Shown here piece after piece: positions 30,556 to 35,639 of a DNA stretch of 35,639 nt (position 1 is its first letter; each line of letters opens with the position of its first letter). Origin of the DNA: Microterricola pindariensis (lineage in GTDB: Bacteria; Actinomycetota; Actinomycetes; Actinomycetales; Microbacteriaceae); the NCBI RefSeq assembly GCF_002936985.1, contig NZ_MPZN01000033.1, forward strand, positions 1-35,639, given 5' to 3'. Under the pieces are notes generated by a model. It was not told the origin of the DNA and did no database searches. It saw nothing but the letters and a program-made list of their open reading frames with translations. The position numbers were made by a program, and so were the translations under genes.

Positions 30556-30556
30556 T
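30551..30556 (+). promoter_or_regulatory. -10-like TAAACT before the FKBP gene
   Basis: TAAACT lies 63 bases before the GTG start; a GAGGA sits three bases before that GTG, rather close. Confidence 0.35.
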
Positions 30557-30619
30557 GGCCGGGGCCACCAGGCCCGCGCCATCCGAAACCTGACTTCCCC
30601 TGCATCGAAACGAGGACTC

Positions 30620-31585
30620 GTGCGCAAGCTTCCCGCACTGCTCATCACCGCCGGCCTGCTCACCGTGGGCCTGACCGCCTGCGCCCCGAGCACCGGCCCC
30701 GGCTGCGAGAGCCCCGTGCCGTCCGGCTCGTCCTCGTCGATCGTGGAGGTCACCGGCGAGGCCGGCACCGCGCCGCGCGTCGAGTTCCCGACGCCGCTGA
30801 AGGCGGAGCACACCGAGCGCACCGTCGTGCGGGAAGGCGAGGGCCCCGGCACCGTCGAGGGCCAGCAGGTCGTGCTCGACTGGAGCGTGTACAACGGCAC
30901 CAGCGGCGAGCTCATCGAGAAGTCGGCATACGACGGCTCCTCCGACCTGTCGTTCTCGCTGACCGAGGGCCAGCTCATGGCCGGCATGCAGCAGGGCCTG
31001 CTCTGTGCGACGGAGGGCTCGCAGATCACCCTGGTGATCCCGCCGGCCGATGCCTTCGGCGAGGCGGGCAGCCCGCAGCTGGGCGTCGCACCCGAGGACT
31101 CGCTCGTGTTCGTCATCGACGTCAACCGCGCCTTCCTGCCCCAGGCGAACGGCACCCCGCAGGCCGCCGTCGACGGCCTGCCGTCCGTCGTCCTGGACGC
31201 CGACGGCGTTCCCGGCGTGACCATCCCGTCCGCCGACGCGCCGACCGGCCTCGAGGTTGCCGTGCTGAAGCAGGGCGACGGCGCCACCGTGCAGGAGGGC
31301 GACCAGATCGTCGTCCACTACACCGGAGTGCTCTGGGACACGAAGACCGTCTTCGACTCCAGCTGGACCCGCGGCGCCCCGGCCCGCTTCGCCGCGGCCC
31401 CCGGCTCGGCCACCGTGCAGAACGGCGTCATCCCCGGCTTCGCCGAGGCGCTCGTCGGCCAGCAGGTCGGCTCGCAGATCATCGCCGTCATCCCGCCCGA
31501 GCTCGCCTACGGCGAGCAGGGCAACGGCAGTGTCCCGCCGAACGCGACGCTCGTCTTCGTCGTCGACATCCTCGGCATCGTCTAG
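30620..31585 (+). CDS. FKBP-type peptidyl-prolyl isomerase lipoprotein, two FKBP-like domains
   Basis: 321 residues with a lipoprotein signal: RKLPALLITAGLL then lipobox LTAC (C21). Residues about 80-170 form a degenerate FKBP domain (IPPADAFGEAG). Residues about 228-320 form the better domain, with VVHYTG (Y234), VFDSS (F245, D246), NGVIPGFAEAL (V270, I271) and IPPELAYGEQ. It would fold or isomerise proline peptide bonds of exported proteins on the outer face of the membrane. Start GTG 30620 is preferred from the signal peptide. Followed closely by pafB, which may be co-transcribed. Confidence 0.9.
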   Translation: MRKLPALLITAGLLTVGLTACAPSTGPGCESPVPSGSSSSIVEVTGEAGTAPRVEFPTPLKAEHTERTVVREGEGPGTVEGQQVVLDWSVYNGTSGELIEKSAYDGSSDLSFSLTEGQLMAGMQQGLLCATEGSQITLVIPPADAFGEAGSPQLGVAPEDSLVFVIDVNRAFLPQANGTPQAAVDGLPSVVLDADGVPGVTIPSADAPTGLEVAVLKQGDGATVQEGDQIVVHYTGVLWDTKTVFDSSWTRGAPARFAAAPGSATVQNGVIPGFAEALVGQQVGSQIIAVIPPELAYGEQGNGSVPPNATLVFVVDILGIV

Positions 31586-31604
31586 TCACATGGAGGCAGG
31601 GGGC

Positions 31605-32600
31605 GTGGTAGCGGTCTCGGTCGAGGAGCGGCTGTTCAGCCTGGTCCTCGCCCTCCTGGCGAGCGAGCAGGGTCTCGGCAAGGCCGAGATCCTCTCCACC
31701 GTGCAGGGCTACCGCCAGCGCTACGTGCTGGGCGGCGACAACGCCAGTCTCGACCGGCAGTTCGAGCGCGACAAGGACGACATCCGCGAGCTCGGCATCC
31801 CGCTCGAGACCATCGACGCCCCCGACCGGCCGGGCGACAGCCAGAGCGCCCGCTACCGCATCCCGCGGGCGCTCTACGAGCTACCGGCCGACGTCACGTT
31901 CTCCGCCGCCGAGAACGCCCTGCTCGGCCTGGCCGCCGCGGTGTGGCGCGACGGGTCGCTGTCAGAGGACTCCCGGCGGGCCATCACCAAGCTGCGCTCG
32001 CTGGGCATCGAGACGGATGACGCCGTCATTGGCTACGCGCCGCGCCTACGCGTGCGCGAGGCCGCCTTCGGCCCGCTCAAGCTCGCGCTGGACCGCCGGC
32101 AGCGGGTGAGCTTCCTCTACCTGAAGCCCGGCCAGAAGAAGCCGCTGCTGCGCACCGTCGACCCCCACGCCCTCGTCGTGCACGAGAGCCGCTGGCACCT
32201 GAGCGGCTTCGACAAGCGGGCGCGCGCCCCGCGCACCTTCCTGCTCTCCCGCATCGTCGGGCCGGTGAAGCCGCTGCCCGGCGAGACGTTCGACGCCCCG
32301 GCCGCCGGTGCCGCCGAGCGCTCCCTCGCCGAGTTGCAGCGGGTCTGGCAGGGCAACGTCGCCGTGCTCGGCATCGTCGCCGGCAGCGACGCGGGACTGC
32401 GCCTGCTCAAGCGTTCCGGCGTCAGCCCCACCGATTCCGGCCGCTACGAGCTGCACTTCACCGACCTCGACATCCTCGCCGACGAGCTGGCCGGCTTCGG
32501 CCCGGAGGTGCTCGTGCACGCGCCGGCGGAGCTCCGCGCGGCCGTGCGCTCCCGCCTGCTCCAGGTGAGCGGGACGCACCAGGATGGAGGCAACGCATGA
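31605..32600 (+). CDS. pafB: PafB, HTH-WYL transcriptional regulator
   Basis: 331 residues. N-terminal winged helix (VEERLFSLVLALLASEQGLGKAEILSTVQGY), then a linker and the WYL-type sensory domain with RVSFLYLKPG and SRWHLSGFDKRAR, and a WCX C-terminal region. In mycobacteria PafB and PafC together activate the LexA-independent DNA-damage regulon. GTG 31605 is preferred over ATG 31590 because GGAGG lies eight bases upstream. The stop overlaps pafC as ATGA. No proteasome genes (pafA, prcB) are in the window, as expected for this group, which often lacks the proteasome. Confidence 0.92.
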   Translation: MVAVSVEERLFSLVLALLASEQGLGKAEILSTVQGYRQRYVLGGDNASLDRQFERDKDDIRELGIPLETIDAPDRPGDSQSARYRIPRALYELPADVTFSAAENALLGLAAAVWRDGSLSEDSRRAITKLRSLGIETDDAVIGYAPRLRVREAAFGPLKLALDRRQRVSFLYLKPGQKKPLLRTVDPHALVVHESRWHLSGFDKRARAPRTFLLSRIVGPVKPLPGETFDAPAAGAAERSLAELQRVWQGNVAVLGIVAGSDAGLRLLKRSGVSPTDSGRYELHFTDLDILADELAGFGPEVLVHAPAELRAAVRSRLLQVSGTHQDGGNA

Positions 32601-33604
32601 GCGCCCAGCCGTTCCGCGCCCAGGACAAGCTCGCCCTGCTGCTCGCCCTCGTGCCCTACCTGCTCGACCAGCGCCGGGTGAGCGTCGCGGATGCCGCAGC
32701 GCACTTCGCCGTCACCCCCGAGCTGATCCGCGACGCGGTCTCCCTGATCGCCGTCTCCGGTGTGCCGGGGGAGACCAAGCAGTACCAGCACGGCGACCTG
32801 TTCGACATCGACTGGGACGCCTACCTCGAGCGCGACACGATCGTGGTCACCCACCAGGTCGCCATCGACGACACCCCCCGCTTCTCGGCCCGCGAGGCGG
32901 CCGCCCTCATCGCCGGCCTGCAGTACCTGGCCGCCCTGCCGGAGCACGACAACCGGGAGGCCATCGCCACCCTGATGGCCAAGCTCACCCGCGGCGCGTC
33001 CGCGGCGCCCAGCCAGCTGGCCGTCGCGGAAACCGCAACGGCGGGGGAGGCCAGCGCCGAGGAGATCGCGACGCTCCGGGCCGCCATCAGCGGCGAGACG
33101 CAGGTCGAGTTCGACTACCTGAACGCCCGCGGCGAGCGGGAGTCCCGCGTCGTCGACCCGCTCCTGATCGAGTCGATCGACCAGGACTGGTACCTGCGCG
33201 GCTGGTGCCACCTGCGCCACGCCGTCCGCACCTTCCGGCTGGACCGGATCAGCGCCCTGCGCGGCACCGACCGGCCGATCGCGACGCACGGCGACGAGGT
33301 CGCCGTGCCCAGCCGCCTGTTCGACGTGTCGGCGGACGACCTGCGCGTGCAGCTCGAGCTGCCGGCCGACGCCCTCCCGCTGATCAGCGACTACGTGACC
33401 CCGGGCGCGCGCACCGTCCGCCACGGCGACAAGGTGCGGCTCACCATCCGGGTCACCCACTTCCACGGTCTCAAGCGCCTGGTCAGCGGCCTGCCCGGGC
33501 TGGTCGAGGTGCTCGCACCGGCCGAGGCGCGCGCCCTCGTCGCCGAGTGGGCCGCCGCCGGCGCCGCCCAGTACGCCGCGGATGACGCAGGGGCTGGGGC
33601 CTGA
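32597..33604 (+). CDS. pafC: PafC, HTH-WYL transcriptional regulator
   Basis: 335 residues, the partner of PafB. N-terminal helix-turn-helix (DKLALLLALVPYLLDQRRVSVADAAAHFAV), a central region and the WYL domain with VEFDYLNARGERESR and DWYLRGW (W198-Y199-L200), then a WCX end. PafB and PafC are related and sit in tandem, as usual. GGAGG at 32585-32589 lies seven bases before the ATG. The next gene starts one base after the stop, so the string is an operon. It likely binds RNA polymerase at damage promoters such as the one before the HNH gene. Confidence 0.93.
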   Translation: MSAQPFRAQDKLALLLALVPYLLDQRRVSVADAAAHFAVTPELIRDAVSLIAVSGVPGETKQYQHGDLFDIDWDAYLERDTIVVTHQVAIDDTPRFSAREAAALIAGLQYLAALPEHDNREAIATLMAKLTRGASAAPSQLAVAETATAGEASAEEIATLRAAISGETQVEFDYLNARGERESRVVDPLLIESIDQDWYLRGWCHLRHAVRTFRLDRISALRGTDRPIATHGDEVAVPSRLFDVSADDLRVQLELPADALPLISDYVTPGARTVRHGDKVRLTIRVTHFHGLKRLVSGLPGLVEVLAPAEARALVAEWAAAGAAQYAADDAGAGA

Positions 33605-33605
33605 C

Positions 33606-33947
33606 ATGCCGTGGTGGAGTTGGTGGTTGATCTGGGGCGGGCTCGTGCTGGCCCTCGTCGGCATGCTCGCCTACTTCGGCGTCACCCTGTTCCGCAAGAC
33701 CGTCGCGGCCGCCCACGAGCTCGGCGAGCTCGGCGACGCGCTCAGCATCCTGGACGCCCAGCTGGACGAGCTGGCGCCTGACCGCACCCCCTCCGCTGTG
33801 TTCCGCGACCAGGCCGAGCTCGCCCTCATCGTGGAGGGCAATCGCAACGCGCGGATCCTGCACAGGCAGCAACGCCGCGATGCCCGGCTTGCGCGGGGTA
33901 AACTACTCGTACGCTCGACCGAGAATTGGACTCCACCTCATGCTTAA
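33606..33947 (+). CDS. Small membrane-anchored protein between pafC and tatA
   Basis: 113 residues I cannot assign to a named family, though a gene like this often stands between pafBC and tatA in actinobacteria. One N-terminal membrane helix rich in tryptophan (PWWSWWLIWGGLVLALVGMLAYFGV, about 2-26) is followed by a helical, charged stretch with a probable coiled coil (TVAAAHELGELGDALSILDAQLDEL) and a basic end (RNARILHRQQRRDARLARGK). The N-terminus is out and the bulk is cytoplasmic by charge. It overlaps tatA by eight bases, and the tatA promoter lies in its end. Confidence 0.8.
   Translation: MPWWSWWLIWGGLVLALVGMLAYFGVTLFRKTVAAAHELGELGDALSILDAQLDELAPDRTPSAVFRDQAELALIVEGNRNARILHRQQRRDARLARGKLLVRSTENWTPPHA
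33899..33904 (+). promoter_or_regulatory. -10-like TAAACT inside the upstream gene, before tatA
   Basis: TAAACT lies 35 bases before the tatA ATG, inside the preceding gene, giving a possible internal promoter for tatAC with a leader of roughly 29 bases. Confidence 0.35.
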
Positions 33948-34149
33948 TGGACTCACCGGATGGCACGCAATCGTCATCCTCGTTATTGTCTTGCTTCTCT
34001 TCGGCGCACCCAAGCTCCCCGCGCTGGCCCGCAGCCTCGGCCAGTCGATGAAGATCCTGAAGTCCGAGATCAAGCCGGATGCCGCCAAGGACGCCGCGGG
34101 CGAGGCCACCCCGGCCAGCACCGACGGCGACGCGACGCCCAAGCCGTAA
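33940..34149 (+). CDS. tatA: TatA, twin-arginine translocase subunit
   Basis: 69 residues. One N-terminal membrane helix (WHAIVILVIVLLLFG), the hinge FGAPKLP and an amphipathic helix (ALARSLGQSMKILKSEIK), then an Ala/Pro/Thr/Asp-rich tail. TatA polymerises to let folded Tat substrates cross the membrane with TatC. Start at ATG 33940; the reading frame is open further upstream, but only this start fits the family. tatC follows after three bases. Confidence 0.95.
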   Translation: MLNGLTGWHAIVILVIVLLLFGAPKLPALARSLGQSMKILKSEIKPDAAKDAAGEATPASTDGDATPKP

Positions 34150-34152
34150 CGA

Positions 34153-34944
34153 GTGACCGAACGCGACACGCGCCGCAGCCGCGAAGGCAAGATGCCGCTT
34201 GGCGCTCACCTGTTGGAGCTGCGCAAGCGGCTCTTCCTCGCGGCCATCGGCATCCTCCTCGGGGCGATCGTCGGCTGGGTGTTCTCTGAGTGGATCTGGG
34301 AGCAGCTGCGCGGACCGGTGACGGCCCTCGCCGAGAGCCGCCGGGCGGAGATCAACTACCCGAACATCACCTCGGCGTTCGACCTGCGCCTGCAGGTGGC
34401 GATCTACTCCGGCCTGATTCTCTCGAGCCCGATCTGGCTGTACCAGGTCTTCGCGTTCCTGACCCCCGGCCTCACCAAGACGGAGAAGCGCTACACCTTC
34501 GGCTTCTTCTTCACCGCCGTCCCGCTGTTCTTCGCCGGGTGCGCGGCCGGCTGGTTCGTGCTGCCGAACATCGTCAACCTGATGGCGAGCTTCGCCCCAG
34601 TCGACACGGTCACCTACTTCGAGGCCAACGCCTACTTCAACTTCGTGCTCAAGCTGATGCTCGCCATCGGCATCGCCTTCGTGCTGCCGGTGTTCATGGT
34701 GCTGATGAACTTCGCCGGCGTGCTGAGCGCGGCATCCATCATCAAGTCCTGGCGCATCGCCATCCTCGTCATCTGCCTGTTCACGGCGGTCGCGACGCCC
34801 GCAGCCGACGTCGTCTCGATGTTCCTGCTGGCCATCCCGATGGTCGTGCTCTATTTCGCCGCCTACGGGGTCGCCGCCCTGCACGACTGGCGCGCCGCCA
34901 GGCGGGCGCGTGCACTCGAGGCCCAGTACGCCGATCTAGGCTGA
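34153..34944 (+). CDS. tatC: TatC, twin-arginine translocase receptor subunit
   Basis: 263 residues, six membrane helices. The N-terminal MPLGAHLLELRKRLF block, the first loop with VTALAESRRAEINYP, PIWLYQVFAFLTPGLTKTEKRY and the last region ATPAADVVSMFLLAIPMVVLYFAAYGVAAL are TatC hallmarks. It recognises the twin-arginine signal peptide and works with TatA; no separate tatB lies in the window. GTG 34153 is three bases after the tatA stop. A promoter-like element for helY overlaps its 3' end. Confidence 0.95.
   Translation: MTERDTRRSREGKMPLGAHLLELRKRLFLAAIGILLGAIVGWVFSEWIWEQLRGPVTALAESRRAEINYPNITSAFDLRLQVAIYSGLILSSPIWLYQVFAFLTPGLTKTEKRYTFGFFFTAVPLFFAGCAAGWFVLPNIVNLMASFAPVDTVTYFEANAYFNFVLKLMLAIGIAFVLPVFMVLMNFAGVLSAASIIKSWRIAILVICLFTAVATPAADVVSMFLLAIPMVVLYFAAYGVAALHDWRAARRARALEAQYADLG
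34937..34942 (+). promoter_or_regulatory. -10-like TAGGCT, leaderless start at 34949
   Basis: TAGGCT ends on the first base of the tatC stop and is followed by six bases and the GTG of the helicase. Confidence 0.4.
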
Positions 34945-34948
34945 GCCT

Positions 34949-35639
34949 GTGAGCACACTCTCCCCGGCCGAGCGGTACGCGGCCTCCCGCAGCAACCGCC
35001 AGACCCCACTCGTCCAGGCGTTCAGAGAACTGCAGCGCTTCGACCTCGACCCGTTCCAGCGGGCGGCCTGTGCCTCGCTGGAGGCCGGACGAAGCGTGCT
35101 GGTGGCCGCGCCCACCGGCGCGGGCAAGACGATCGTGGCCGAGTTCGCCGTTTACCAGGCCATGCAGGACCCGTCGGCGAAGGTGTTCTACACCGCGCCG
35201 ATGAAGGCGCTCAGCAACCAGAAGTTCCAGGAGTTCGTCGCCGACTACGGGCCGGAGAACGTCGGCCTGCTCACCGGTGACACCAACATCAACTCGGGCG
35301 CGCGCATCGTCGTGATGACCACCGAGGTGCTGCGCAACATGCTCTACGCCGACTCCGACCTGCTCGCCGACCTCGCCTTCGTCGTCATGGACGAGGTGCA
35401 CTACCTCGCCGACCGCTTCCGCGGAGCCGTCTGGGAGGAGGTCATCATCCACCTGCCCAGCGAGGTCCGGCTGGTGGCGCTGAGCGCCACCGTCTCCAAC
35501 GCCGAGGAGTTCGGCGACTGGCTGCAGGCCGTCCGCGGCGACACCGACGTCATCGTCTCCGAGGAGCGGCCGGTGCCGTTGGAGCAGCACGTGCTGGCGC
35601 GCGGCAAGATGCTCGACCTGTTCGACTCCTCCGGCGTCG
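34949..35639 (+). CDS. helY: Ski2/Mtr4-like DEAD/DEAH RNA helicase HelY, 3' truncated by window
   Basis: The first 230 residues of a larger protein; no stop before the window end. Walker A is APTGAGKT (K60), motif Ia-like YTAPMKALSNQKF follows, Walker B is MDEVHYL (D148, E149), and SAT (179-181) is motif III. The YTAPMKALSNQK and FRGAVWEEVIIHLP stretches are typical of the Ski2-like family, whose actinobacterial member HelY usually follows tatC. Role probably in RNA processing or turnover. GTG start supported by the -10-like element six bases upstream. Confidence 0.9.
   Translation, partial: MSTLSPAERYAASRSNRQTPLVQAFRELQRFDLDPFQRAACASLEAGRSVLVAAPTGAGKTIVAEFAVYQAMQDPSAKVFYTAPMKALSNQKFQEFVADYGPENVGLLTGDTNINSGARIVVMTTEVLRNMLYADSDLLADLAFVVMDEVHYLADRFRGAVWEEVIIHLPSEVRLVALSATVSNAEEFGDWLQAVRGDTDVIVSEERPVPLEQHVLARGKMLDLFDSSGV

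Noticed and set aside
1-35639. CRISPR array, phage cluster, insertion sequence or integrase
   Set aside because: No regularly spaced repeats, transposase or recombinase motifs were found on either strand.

Overview
GC-rich, gene-dense actinobacterial chromosome, most like Microbacteriaceae. The clues are a pafB-pafC-tatA-tatC-helY cluster, an imuA'-imuB-dnaE2 mutasome with actinobacterial LexA boxes, a DUF222-HNH gene, a DUF3097 gene, many genes that look leaderless, tRNA genes without an encoded CCA, and short dispersed repeats. Genus is not resolvable by eye.

Layout. 1-9.9 kb: end of a TrmH-family RNA methyltransferase, a D-Ala-D-Ala carboxypeptidase, an SGNH hydrolase diverging from an SF2 helicase, a trans-sulfuration enzyme diverging from an Lrp/AsnC regulator, a metallo-beta-lactamase-fold hydrolase, a small membrane protein, a ferritin-like/VIT1 fusion and DUF3097. 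9.9-12.5 kb: an apparent island bounded by two copies of the dnaE2 3' end. It holds a decayed alpha/beta hydrolase, a YcaQ/AlkZ-like DNA glycosylase and a small lipoprotein. 12.5-18.35 kb (minus strand): imuA', imuB and dnaE2, the translesion-synthesis cassette, with LexA boxes before imuA' and before imuB. 18.36-22 kb: nucleotidyltransferase, DUF222-HNH endonuclease with a DNA-damage-type promoter motif, two VOC proteins and an unlisted 49-residue zinc-ribbon protein. 22-23.15 kb: two identical tRNA-Leu(GAG) genes, each with its own promoter and terminator, flanking a decayed alpha/beta hydrolase. 23.3-25.5 kb: M20 peptidase and uppP. 25.5-27.8 kb: amidase-tetR operon behind a strong promoter that carries a near-perfect palindrome, the likely TetR operator. 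27.8-30.5 kb: PAC2 protein diverging from a HAD phosphatase-trmI pair. 30.6-35.6 kb: FKBP lipoprotein, pafB, pafC, a small membrane protein, tatA, tatC and the start of helY.

Themes. DNA-damage functions recur: the mutasome, a crosslink/alkylation-type glycosylase placed beside it, PafB/PafC (the LexA-independent damage activator in mycobacteria), and an HNH gene whose promoter fits the PafBC/RecA-NDp motif. Many transcription units have a -10-like hexamer followed by almost exactly six bases and then ATG or GTG, which implies widespread leaderless mRNAs and helps choose starts. The most unusual structural signal is the duplicated, coding-conserved dnaE2 tail around the glycosylase island. 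Everything was read by eye; no database search was run.
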